A stretch of DNA of 64,000 nucleotides, from contig JASAND010030984.1 of the NCBI GenBank assembly GCA_030248195.1, positions 1-64,000 of the forward strand. The letters run 5' to 3'. Source of the stretch: Trissonchulus latispiculum (lineage: Eukaryota > Nematoda > Enoplea > Enoplida > Ironidae). Made by a program: the position numbers and the translations under genes. Below, in pieces: positions 19,276 through 31,200 of the stretch. Numbering within the stretch: the stretch's first letter is position 1; the number at the start of each line of letters is the position of its first letter. A model generated the notes under the pieces. That model made no database searches. It worked only from the letters and a program-made list of their open reading frames with translations, and was not told where the DNA came from.

Positions 19276-20452
19276 CCGTATTTCTAAAAACATGTAGGAA
19301 ATGCGTAATGCATGAAATTAGAATTTAATACTAAATACGTCTAATTACTTCGAAGAAGAATAGAATTATTATAAAAATGTAAGTTGAACTGATTCTGCCG
19401 AAGGAGATACGGAAACAGACACAGAAGGACCTTTTTCACCCGCCATGCCTGTTCCCGATCCCATCCAACAGACTCAGCACTTAAAGACTGCCTGAAAACT
19501 TGCTCAATGCTAACTTTGCTCTTTCATACAAAGCTCTCGGTCCCGACAAAGAGTCGAATCCTCATTTGAGAACTAGCTTTAGATTTCTGAGAAGGGTTTG
19601 GTACGATGAAGCCTTTCTGTACTATTGCACTCCAGCAGTCGGGGCCATTTATTATTACTTTCTGTTCGTGACTAGGTGCTAGGTGTAGTAAATTATGTTG
19701 GCTAAGCATGAAAAATTAAACTTAGCGGTTCCGTCAGAAAAGCAAGAGCTCCATAGTAGATCATGCTGCTTGGGAAATCCAGACATCATGATTTCAGATC
19801 CATTTGTCGATCAGTTAACTAGTGGGATGTTTGATGCTTTTCGGATGCATTCGGTAGATCAGAAGCTGTATCCACTTATCCCTTGACAGTCTCTTGACGT
19901 CGTAGTGTGATTTAGATCGTTCCGGAGATTTTAAAATTTGACTACGACATAATTATCAGCTTATGTAAACATTTGATATTAGCAATGATCAGCATGAGAT
20001 TGATCCAGAATGGAAATATTGTACCGCTGGCTAACAGCTGGATGAGTTAAGGGTCATTCAGGGGTTGAAATCATGGCCTTCGAGATCAATTGGGCCTGAA
20101 GATATCAACGGCGTTTGGGCAAGTGGCCAGAGGTTTCAGACAATTGTGCATTGTCAATTAATGTTCTACAAATGTTTGATTTAGCCTCATACTTTCAACG
20201 TAGTCAATAGTTTGCTTATTAATACTAATTTTCAGACAATAAGCGCAGTAATACTTCTGCGTTTATCGTCAATCGCTCAAAAGCCAGGTATCGTCAATGG
20301 CTCAAAAGCCAGGTTGCTCCAACGTAATTCGGATCTCCGGCGAAATTTGAACCTGCAAAGTATTATGAACCGCTAGTAAAATTTATATAAATATTGCAAG
20401 CATACAAATGCCTATTTTACTACACAGAACATAATCTGGACAATCGTTCATA
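19276..20452. other. Intergenic, no gene called
   Basis: A short frame at about 19389-19496 (TDSAEGDTETDTEGPF, ending TGA) has protein-like composition but no start, partner exon or recognised family. The rest shows no feature I can support. Confidence 0.35.
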
Positions 20453-20460
20453 ACTTACAC

Positions 20461-21180
20461 GGCCCATGTCAAGATAAAAGTCACTTTTTGATGCGTTCTG
20501 ATCTACCAATTGTTTTTCTTGAAGCTTTTATTTTCAAGGAGGTTCTTGGGGTTCTGAGGGTTCTTAATTTTTTGTAGAGATTTGATCTATAACTATGTGT
20601 AGTTTCATTTTTTGATGGGGGTTCTGGGGGTTCTTAACTTTTTGATGAGATTTGATCCGTAACTACATAATATTTAGTTTCAAATTTTTGATGGAGGTTC
20701 TGGGGGTTCTGGGGGTTCTAAAATTTTTTTCAGGAGATTTGATCCTCTACTATTTAGTTTTAAGTGTTTGCTGGAGGTTCTGTGGGTTAGGGAGTCCGGG
20801 GATTTTGAAAAGTGTGTGCGTTACCTGAACTTAGATCTATTGCGATCTTGTTCATGTTTTCGTCGGCTTCCGACTGATACCTATATTGTGCGCATTGGAT
20901 GTTAGTCAAACAAATTTTTCAGTCTAAATTTTTGAGAGAAGCCAGGAGGACCCCCCCCCCAGCACACCCCGTTTATATGGCGCAAATTGGATGACCGAGA
21001 TTACAAATATACACGTTATCAACATATGATGAAGGAAAGTGTCAGATAGAAAAGATCCACAACATAGTCACGTAGCCATAGTCATTGAGTAGTGGATACA
21101 AACGCATGAAAAAAATTTGAGAACCTCCTTTTTTTCTGACGGGGGTTCTGGGGGTTCTAACTTTTATCTTGACATGGGCC
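20461..21180. mobile_element. hAT-like non-autonomous element, 720 bp
   Basis: Perfect terminal inverted repeats of 21 bases (beginning GGCCCATGTCAAGATAAAAG) and a perfect 8-bp target duplication, ACTTACAC, at 20453-20460 and 21181-21188 define the element exactly. The interior has several GGGGGTTCTGGGGGTTCT blocks and no transposase frame. The 8-bp duplication supports hAT. Confidence 0.92.
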
Positions 21181-21423
21181 ACTTACACAAATAAGTTAAT
21201 AGCTAGAGCTTAGAGTTGGTTGTTTGCTGGGGTCCCATACAAATTTTGGTCAAAAAATTTCGATCCTAAAATCGCTTCTACCAGGGCGGGTGGACCAAGA
21301 AGAAACCGAGGACGAGCCCGAACGGGAGGCGTCAGGCATCCTTGTACCCACGAAACCAGGACCTAGAAGAGAGAAGGGAAGAGGGAGGTTCAGCTTTTCA
21401 CTCAGCATCGAAAGTAAAGAATT

Positions 21424-21494
21424 GGCCCAGCCGGGGATCGAACCACGGCTCTTCTGGTCCGGAAACAGACATGCTACCGCTACACCACAGAGCC
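21424..21494 (-). pseudogene. tRNA-like relic (cloverleaf partly kept)
   Basis: On the minus strand the 5' end GGCTCTG can pair with CTGGGCC at the 3' end at six of seven positions. A D-arm-like GTGTAGCGGTAGC and a T-loop GGTTCGATCCCC are present. The anticodon stem is poorly paired; TCC is a possible anticodon. It is probably a SINE head, not a working gene. Confidence 0.5.
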
Positions 21495-24049
21495 ATCAGC
21501 TGAACTCCCATTGCAGGCCAGGCTTATCAATCTTTCCTATGCCCACTTCCCTTCTAAATTTTTGTGAATAAGCCTAAAAGTTTTAAGTATCCACGGCCCT
21601 AAAACAGCCACTAAAAACTTTGTGAATACGGCCCCAGATCCATAGAAAATAATAAGCATACTCAATGTCCTGCATTCAGCAGGGGAGCGATACAAACCCC
21701 CAAACCAGATTAAAGTTTGGGTAACTTAAAATGTGCTATCACTGCGACCCCTCACACCTCAGGACTCTTACAGCTATGGGGGTGACTTTACTTGAAGCCT
21801 GGTTGGACAGTGCATGTTATAGAAACAAGTTAGTTTACGTACCACTATTTTTCCTTTTTCGGAGTTTATTTCTGGGATGAAGTGAACAAAACCAGAAGCC
21901 CGTCCAATGTTAAAGAAATGTGCTACGGCTAGTTCAAGCATTCTACCTACCTACCTAGCTAATAACTAACACATTAATTTTTAATTTAAAAAGCGACAAC
22001 AAAACCACAAAATACATTACACGGTTACAAAGCAAACACAAAAGGAAAACACGAAAAAGGACAAAAATGCAGGACACTAGCACAAAACTTTTCGGAAATT
22101 TGTTATTAATTTGCTAAACTATTTTAGTCCAATAATAAAAAGTGATAGTTCGGAAAAGTTAGGTATGTAAAAAATTCAGACTACACAAGGATAAGTTAGG
22201 TAAAACGCCTAGAATTGACTTAAAGGTTGGCTACCACAGAACATAAACAGAATACGTAAAGCCCGTATAAGTATTATACAACAACAATGCACAAAGCACA
22301 AAGGTTAGAGGTAAGCTTAAGGACATGAAAGGGGCCCCCACCACTACAGTTGGAAAACTACCATACAAAATTTTAACAAATTTGAATCAAATCAGCAGAC
22401 AGATTAGATCTAAAAATTTTATAATTCTAAAATTTCCAGAAAAAAATTTTCCAAAACAGGCGGCCCCTTTCATTACAGCATCAAACAGTCGCACAAAAAC
22501 ACAGAAAAGGAAGACAAAAAGTACACCAGAAAAAATGTAGACAAAAAACTTAAATAAACGACCTTTGTGGCTAGTGCTAAATTTCAAAATTCTAATTAAT
22601 CACCACACAAAAATTAATTAAACTAATTGCATTCCAACAACCATACTCCAGGATACAGGCTCACAGAGACAAACCGGACAGGTAATGACCACAGATAAAT
22701 GTCACAAAAAAGCATAACAACAAAATCATATACACACTTAAAACAGTTATATACATAATATGTGCACAAGATTAAACAATTGTTGAATAATTTCAGATTT
22801 AAATTTAATTTGGTCTATTTTGGTCTTTTTGAACAGAATGGAAAAAGACTTACACACTTAATAAATTATTCTAATTTCTCAAAAAACTATTTAAAGCAAC
22901 TACACATCTAACCAGATCAATGAAAACATAATATGTTTTACATATTATGTACTACCACAAATCTACAAACGAGACAAGAGGACAAGCTATAATTAAAAAA
23001 ACTGGGCCTGTCTATACATAGAGGGCATATATGCTAAGAGTCACTGAAACACAACTAGACTTCAAAAGCACAACCAAGATTATAAGCCAAGAAGAAGAAA
23101 ATAACCACTATTGTAAACAGCAGAGCAATGCATTATACCTACAAAAATACACAATAATATGCCAAATGCAGCGTAATAAATAAAATATTTATCATCATGT
23201 TATCGTAATAACTCTAAAACTCGTCTTGATAATTAAAAAAATATTTTAACATTTATAGTATTGTCCTATACAGCGAAACTGTTTTAACTTATAGCAGTAA
23301 CAACAGCAGTAGATATGGCACAGCAAAAAAGACACCAAAAAACAAAGCACAGACAAAATACAGCACAGCTGAACTCTCACAGAGAACAATGAATAGCAAG
23401 TTTGAAATACTTTCTACTAAAATAAATGGCAGATTCCAGAATCTTTGCCTACGAGTACGACCTAGGGATAATTTTCCAGCAATTCAGAATATATACCATC
23501 AAAAATTCTCCGCATCACACACAATAAAAAGACCACACACAACCCCATTTCTATGCTACACAAAATCAGCAGCTAAATATCAAACTACTAAAACGGATAT
23601 ATTTACATAGGTTATATATTTATATATAATAGCAGAGATATATATATTTTCACATTATTGTTTGAAATAAATAATAACTAATTCAAATATCTAAATTCTT
23701 ACGTAAATTTTCACATGAAATGTCCGCAAAAAGGTAGAAATAAACCAAAAAATATTTTGAAATAAATTCACTGCTTACATAAATTTAGTATAAAATAATA
23801 TATAGAAACCATTAGTTATATTTTAGCTAAATACACACACAAGGCGGCAAAACCCTGAAAAAGCATCGAACGCTAAGAATTCTGGTATATATAATATTTA
23901 TATTTATAACATAGGACATACTATTGCAACTTTTTACATAAGGTCTACAAACCATGCAAAAATTTGCTGTACAGTTGCTGTAAATGCAATTACTAAAACT
24001 AAAACGCAATGACATGGACAAGTAGTGCAAATAAATAAGAACTATCAAA
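21495..24049. other. A-rich intergenic stretch downstream of the minus-strand gene
   Basis: The plus strand is markedly A-rich, i.e. T-rich in the sense of the minus-strand gene, as in its introns. Part may be a long 3' UTR or read-through zone. A small inverted pair (ATGAAAGGGGCC at 22326, GGCCCCTTTCAT at 22462) is the only structure I noted. No gene seen. Confidence 0.45.
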
Positions 24050-24349
24050 TTATCAAAACTGGGTTGAGTTCAACCTGGGTTGAACCCATTTTTGGCTTCA
24101 ACCCCAAAATTTTAGGGTTGGCTAAACCCCGGTGCTCAACCCAATGTTATCAAATATTTTGGGGTTGACTTATCTTTTCCAGCGTTAATTCGGTTCTAAC
24201 TCAACCCACATTTCAAACCCAACCCTATTTTTTCAACCCGGGTTAATTCAACCCTGTTTTGATAACACCGGGGTCAAAGTTTTCAGCCCAATCTCAACCC
24301 GGGTTGGGGTTTCAACCCGGGTTGAGATGCTTGATAACATCGGCCCCAG
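24050..24349. mobile_element. GGGTTGA-rich inverted element
   Basis: Many alternating GGGTTGA and TCAACCC blocks lie between TTATCAAAACTGGGTTGA at the left and, reversed, GATGTTATCAAGCATCTCAA at the right. TTATCAAAAC appears again inside (near 24255), suggesting nesting. Likely a foldback or MITE remnant. Confidence 0.55.
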
Positions 24350-24604
24350 AATGGTGAAAATTTATGAATTTAAAACCAGGTAATTTTGCAAACCCAACTA
24401 ATTACACACAGAATACAACAACGACGTCTAAAATGACGTCACAAAGCACGATCGACTAAACTAAACTAAGCTAAATTAACAATTAAGTACATAAGTTTTC
24501 GTGTACAACAACCAAATCACTGTACTCACATTTATGCACCTGCAGAAAAATAGCAAAACTGAAAAAGAATCAACAGCACTAGAAAACATTTCAGGCCCCT
24601 GGGG

Positions 24605-24675
24605 GGGTCGAACCAACGCCCATACGGGTAACGGACCAGCTACCCCACCATTCAACTGAGTACGCTATGCTGTAA
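24605..24675 (-). pseudogene. Weak tRNA-like sequence
   Basis: On the minus strand ACTCAGTTGAATGGTGGGGT resembles a D-arm and GTTGGTTCGACCCCC a T-arm. Other arms are not convincing. It lies just past the stop codon of the CAP-Gly/MTUS-like gene, in its probable 3' UTR. Confidence 0.35.
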
Positions 24676-24684
24676 AAGACTGCA

Positions 24685-25294
24685 TCAAGAAGAATCCGTT
24701 AGATCGTCTGTAGCATAGGCCGAGGACGGCTGGTAGATACTTTCCATCAGAGATCCAGAGTCAGAAACATAGGACGAGAAAATGCCCGAATCAGCCATCT
24801 TGGTGATACCGGTAACCCCCGACCCCTGGGTTGTGGGGGGCAGTAGGTTCCGAGATGAAGAATGACTCAGCCCCCCACCAGCCCCACGATAGTGGGTGGA
24901 GGAGGGGGGTGGGGGGTCACCCGATTCTGAGGAAACTGGAGAGGGTAGCATACCCGACCCCATGCCCCCCATGCCCCCTGGGGGCAGTTGGGCATGCTCA
25001 GGTACGGCCGCAAAGGGGTAGTCTGCCCCACCAGGGTTGGTAATGGACAGGCGCCCTGAGCCCCCCAGACCTGGGGGTGGGACCGGGGGGAGGTCAGAGG
25101 AACCCTCAGAGTCTGAAGAGGGACTGACTGGGGTTGGGGTTCGGCGAGAGCTAGCTGAGGTGGAGGGAGGCTTGTCCACAGAGTGGGCTCGGGGCGGGGG
25201 TCGGGGTGGTTTGCCGGCCGAAACAGAGCCCAGGGGGACACCCGAACAACGGCGGTTGGATGGGTCTACGCTGCGAGTGCGAAACTTCACCTGG
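24685..25294 (-). CDS. CAP-Gly/MTUS-like terminal exon
   Basis: Residues 1354-1556, from SQVKFRTRSVDPSNRR to DDLTDSS and TGA (24685-24687). Ser/Pro/Gly-rich with several RxxS and SP sites that could be phosphorylated. Acceptor TTTCAG. Plus-strand frames here are shadows. Confidence 0.9.
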
Positions 25295-28200
25295 CTGAAA
25301 TAGAAAAAAGAAACAAACAAATAGATATTTTAATTCTATTTGAAAATTAGATATTAGATTTCGCCGTTTCAACAAAAAACCAGCTGTAGGAATTTAAAGG
25401 ACGAAGAAAAAGTGTATCTTATTAACAACTACTACTTTGCAAGAAAGACAGTCTCAAAACCGAGTTCCGTACATTTCCAGAAAGGAATAGAAAGGAACAA
25501 ACGGTTCAATACATTTATCCTTAACCATCTCAGGAAAAAAACAACACGAAAATACTATCAAAGAATTAGATCAAAGTTACACAACTGTTTTTCAAACTAT
25601 TGCTAAGTGTTACACTTACGAAAAATCCTCATCCGTGTCCGTATCCGTAAAAATCTGATATGGCGTATAGATGGTCGTTTTCACAGGCGTCGTCGTGGTA
25701 CCACCCGGACCCCCGGGGGCACCAGAACCCCCATTTTTTCTACTACTACTGCCCCCACCGGCAGGTGTAGAACGATGATGATAATGATGAGAGGTTTTTA
25801 CAGGTGTAGTGCAGGGTGAGGCCCCCGCAGAAGCCGAAGGGGAGGGGGAAAAGCCCCCCGGACCCGCTGAAGATGATAGGTTAAAGCTTAGGGGGACAGA
25901 GCTGGACATTAGGGGGGTACCCCCGGTGGGGCCCCCAGGCCCACCCCCACCCATAGGTGTGGCATAGAAGGACTGAGACAGCTGTTCCAGTTTGTACTGC
26001 AGTTCTTCATTTTGCATGGAGAGCCTTTTCTTTTCTTCCGTCTCGCGGGCATAGGTCTCCTGCCAGCGACGGTTGGTGATTTCCATGTCTCTGGAAAAAG
26101 AAAGGAGAAAAATAGCGGAATTCACCAGAAAAATGGAATATTTCAGGGAATTTTAAACTGACAAAGACGAACTCTAGAAGAGTCTCTACCGGGCGCCAGT
26201 AAAATAGAAGTCTCCCCATGAATAGACAAAATATGGAGTATATTTTCATGTGTAAAATTCGAAAAAACTATTGTTTAAAATACAAATGAAAAGGAAGGAA
26301 CGGAAGAAAATAGAGAAAAAACTGAAACAAATCAACGTTCAGGTTTGAACAAGTAAGGAAAGGAAGAGGGGCAACCAAAGCTCCAGAAAAAAGTTAAGTA
26401 TACCCGATGGGTTTTCTCTGGGCCAAAGTGGGGGTGGGGGGACCACAGTGGGGGGGGATAAAATGGGTTAAAAATGGGTAAAACGTTTTCTACGCGTACT
26501 GCTACAACTAAGCTAAAAGAGCTCAAAAAATCAAGTTTTAGTATCAAAATAGACTATTTTGGACCAAAAAAATTCCGGCGAAGCCGGGAAAATATTGAAA
26601 TAAAACTGGGCATTTTCTGGGCACCTTATGACGAGTGGGGGGGGGAGGATGCCCACAAAAGTGGGGGATGAAGTGACCCCCCCCACTAGAGAAAAGCCGG
26701 TTACCTTTTAAAATTAAACAAGAAGTATACAAAAATTTATTAAATAATTAATCCCCACTGAGCGATTAAAGTACAATTATTTAATCCAATACCGTTCACT
26801 ATTTCTCTGAGACTGTATGTACTCCTTCAGGTCTTCATTTTTCTGTTCCAGCATTCGAATCCTTTCCTTGGCCGATTTCAGCTCATCCGACTAGAGAAAA
26901 GAAGAAAGTCAGACAATAATGTAATAAAAAGAATTTTAGAAAGTCACAAAATAAGCGTATGTACAGGTACGTACGTACAGGTACGTACAGGTATGTAGGA
27001 GGTACTGCCAACGGAAATGTTTGATGCCAAAACTGGGCATCAACATTTTTAAGGGATAATTTTTCGCAGATCTCTGCCTCTAACCCCCAAACATATTAAG
27101 CTGAAAAATGCATCGCAGTCCGTAAATAATACTTAAATGTTTCCCCCAAAACTCTGGCTTATTTTTAGGCCAAAATTTATGGGGAGGGCTCAAAGTTCCC
27201 CCCCCCCCCCCATCGATGGGGGGGGGGGCTCACCAAAAGTGGGGGCATATTTTTGAAAAAATGTTTGCAAATTTTTACGTTTTTTGTGTAAAAATTGCCA
27301 AAAATCGCTAAGATGACTAATTTTAGGTGTTTTTTACGCTAAAATAGTGAAAATTTGGGTAAAAATCCAGCGAAGCCGGAAAATTTTTGAAAATTTAGGG
27401 TAAAAATGGTGAAATCTGGGAATTTCTAGGTTATGGGGGGCTTGTATGGGGGGACATCGAATGGGGGGGGGGGGTTGCCGAATGGGGCCCCCACCCCCCC
27501 CCCCCCCCCAAGTAAAAATAAACCAGAAACTGCCACCACCCACCTGTGCGCCAAGCTGTGCAGCCTGCAGTCGGAGCTCTTTGATGTCCTGATTTCGCAT
27601 ATCCAGCACCGCATTGAGACTGTCAATCTCTCTGGACTGCTGATCCAGTTTGGATATCATGGCCTAAAATCAAAAGCGGAAAACAATGTTTTTTCTAAAC
27701 AATGAAAAACAACAAAACAAAATACGTACAGTCTGCATAAAACAAACAAACAGTGTACTTAAACCTAGAGCGGGACATTACGTAATGCGTACACATTAAT
27801 ACGTAAAAACAGTATACGTATAGTAGGTATGCTTTGAAGGCTAAGCACGATTGAAGGGGTGGATTCTAGGTGCTGCAAGTAAGCACAGCAAAAGTAAGCA
27901 CGAAAAAACCGCAGCAAAAACAGCACACCTGAACCCGTTGATCCGAATCCCGGCGTAGGGTTTCTTCCATCTGGCCAATTTCCTCCTGGCAACGGGCCAG
28001 TTCGCTTTGGCTGTCGGCCAGGGCAGCCTCGTGGGCCCTGGCTTGATCCTGAAAGCACAATAATGAAAATATGTAGCTCCAAAAAAATTATGAAATAATA
28101 GTATGAACTATTTTCATCAGTTTCTAGCCATCCTTCATGGAGCCTGCTTCCCCCCTGCCCCAGCCCCCTCAGCTTTTACTTTATTTTCTTGAAGCCCTTA

Positions 28201-31200
28201 AAAATTCATAGAGAGATACAGAAAAATGAAACCATTATTAGGCAGAGTGGGAATTCAGAAATTAGAAACCAATATCATTAAATTACACTACACAATGATG
28301 TTAAAGATCTATAAAAACTGACTACCTAAATATCAAGATAATTATTATAGAGATGCTCAATGCTTATTTTTCATTCCTCTTCCCAAAACATTATTGTGCC
28401 ACCAGGCTGGGATAGTAAGCAAAGAATTTTTCCCGACTGATTTCTAAGGACAAACCGGCAGAAAAAACTTTCGAAAAATCCCAAAATTTTATTTGTTGTG
28501 GCCGGCCACCTGTTGGACTTCCTGGCCTTCTAATTAAACAACCGGCTCCACCAGTTTATTATTTAGAAATTTTGATTAATTAATTAATTAAATTTAATTA
28601 GTTTACATACTTTGATGGCAGTCTGCAAACTGTCACGTTCCAGCTGCAAAGCTGTAATCTGGTTGGACAGCTCGGTAACAGTGGCTTCGTGTGCCGTAAC
28701 AGCCGAGTCATATTTGACAGTCAGTGACTCTACGACAGCCGCATGGGCTTTCTGTAGCTCACTAAGGACATTCGAATGCTTTTCCGAGCCTAAAACAACA
28801 TCCAAGAAATAGAAAAATTAAAAATTTTCCAGAAAAAAGAAAAAATTTAATATGAAACCAGAATCCTGACTAACAATAGCAGCAATATTCATGATGGGAT
28901 GGTACAACACATACGTAAATAGACATTATATGTAGTTCATACTGCTCAAAACTTCTTAACTTTCATTTACTCAATTTAAAATTTACTTAAATTTAAATTT
29001 AATTTATTGGTAAAATAAAATAAAATTTTATAATGACTTGCATTTTTCCATTTCCAGCTCTGTTTCGCGTCGCAACTGCGCGACAGCATCTCGCTCCTGT
29101 GACAATTGCTTACGCAGAGAGCTGCATTCGGATTCCCAGGCGTCCTTTTGGCGCATTAGGTCAACTAGAGGGCAAAAAGAAAAAATAATAAATAGAGTAA
29201 AAAAGTAATAAAAAATCGACAAAACAAACAAGGAGACAAGACATCAAAAACAACTTGTCTCGCCCAAGACTAAAATTAGCGCCTACAAAATAATGACTCC
29301 ACAAAACTAGCTGCTGCAATATTGGTCAAATTATTGGCCAATCAAAAATCTTAAATTTGACCAAACCAGTATAAAAAATACAAAGAATTTTTGCTCAAAT
29401 CGAGAAATCTTTCGCGCAAATGTATTGCTTTTACGGACAATGCTAACTTCACACTGGAAAGACAACTAATTTAATACCCAATTGAGATTTCAGAGCGGTT
29501 AAATTGCTCTTTAGACTGGCACACTCTTCACGCTGACCGAAAGCATCCACCTAAAAATGAACAAAAAAGCAAGGAATAAAGTTTTAAAAATCTGAAATTT
29601 TAAAACCAATCAACTGATAAACTTTGCATAAAAAGATAAAAGGCGGAAGCGTGATTATTCCAGCTAAAATTCCTTTAGAATAAAATTAAAAGCAATGAAA
29701 AATGTCATACGACAGCAAAATAGAAAAAATTGAACAGATTAAATTTACATACAAATACTTCCGGTCATACACTAACATAGGGTCGGGTTCTGGGGGGGGG
29801 CTTGTCCCCTAAAAATTTTGAGGGGGCTTGTACGTTGAACAAAGATTCTCAGGGGGTTTGTACCTCAAGAATATATTTGTAAAGTTTTTCGAAAAATTAA
29901 CGCTAATTTTATTAAAATTTGCAATTTTTACCAACATTTGCAATTTTTATCAGAATTTGCAATTTTTATCAAAGTCTGCAAAAATTTTCCATTTTTAGAA
30001 AAAATTTCAAAATTTTGCCGGATTTTCCCAAAAAAATTTTAGCTAAAAAATTCGGGCGAAGCCGGAAATTTTTTGAAATTTTACTGTAAAAACAAATTTT
30101 TTCGGCTATTTTTGGGTTATCTCCCTTGGCCATTTTTTCGCTACCCCTGGTCCCCGGCAGCGGTAGGGCTTGTACCTTGTCCGGGTTGGGGGGGGGGCTT
30201 GGACCCCCCAGACTCCCCCGCGTTAACCTATGCTTCCAGTGTTAGCTTCGTACATACCTGTTCTGTTAGATATTTCAGTAGCACAACGGTTGCTTCCAGG
30301 GCCAAATTCTGTTGACGGAGTGCTTTTCGAACTGAAATTAGAATTTTGTTGCTAGATTAAGGAACAAGATTAAGCATGAACTAGTAGATCATAAAAAATT
30401 TATCAGTCACCTAATAATTTCACCACTACAAAAAACGTTGTTACCCAGGCATACAGACTACAGTCACATGCAAAAAACTACTGTTTTGTTTATGTTTACT
30501 TTACTAGTACTTCCAATACAAAAAATACAAAAAATTCAGAAAAAACAGTAATCCCTTCCCAAAACGAACCCTCTTCCAACTGTAGCTGAGAGTCTTTGAG
30601 GGCCGCTTCGCGTTCCCGCGCTACAGCGCTCTGGGAGCTCTCGCGTCGGCTAGGCGGGCCGGCGCCACCCGTTCGTGTCATGCTTCCTAGAAAAAAAAAA
30701 GAAATAGCAAAAAATCTTTTAGAAAAAATCAAACCACATTACATAACTAACTATAATATACCACATAATATAATGGTCAGGAGTATAATGTTTAGCTCCA
30801 GAGACTAAAAAATCTCAACTTAATTTTCACTAGCAGTGGGAATCGAACCTGTGCCTTATAGGCATACATTAACAAGCAAACAAATTCTTGAGGGGTCCTG
30901 TACCGATTTTGGTCTAAATTTTGCCTCCCCTTGTATCTTCTCCAGAATTGAGGGGGGGGAGGAGGTGTGTTTAGAATAGCGTCGAAGAATTCGCTAATTT
31001 TCACCAAAATCCAGTCATAAATTCACACTTTAAAGTAATTTTAAGCCGTCATAAAAGCTGGATTAGAAAGCCAAGTTTTGAAAGTTTTTACATTATTTTT
31101 TTAAATTGTTAGAATTTGCGTTATTTTTCCATAGTCTGTCATTTTTGGCGTTGCCCCTTGTCCCTTGGCTCTGAATTTTTTAGCCCTTGCACCGAATTAC

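Noticed and set aside
19389..19496. Frame TDSAEGDTETDTEGPF.. ending in TGA
   Set aside because: Protein-like composition but about 35 codons, no splice partner and no homology I recognise; could be the tail of another relic.
24831..25303. Plus-strand open frames opposite the terminal exon of the minus gene
   Set aside because: They are shadows of a GC-rich Ser/Pro-coding exon; the minus frame has splice sites and phase agreement.
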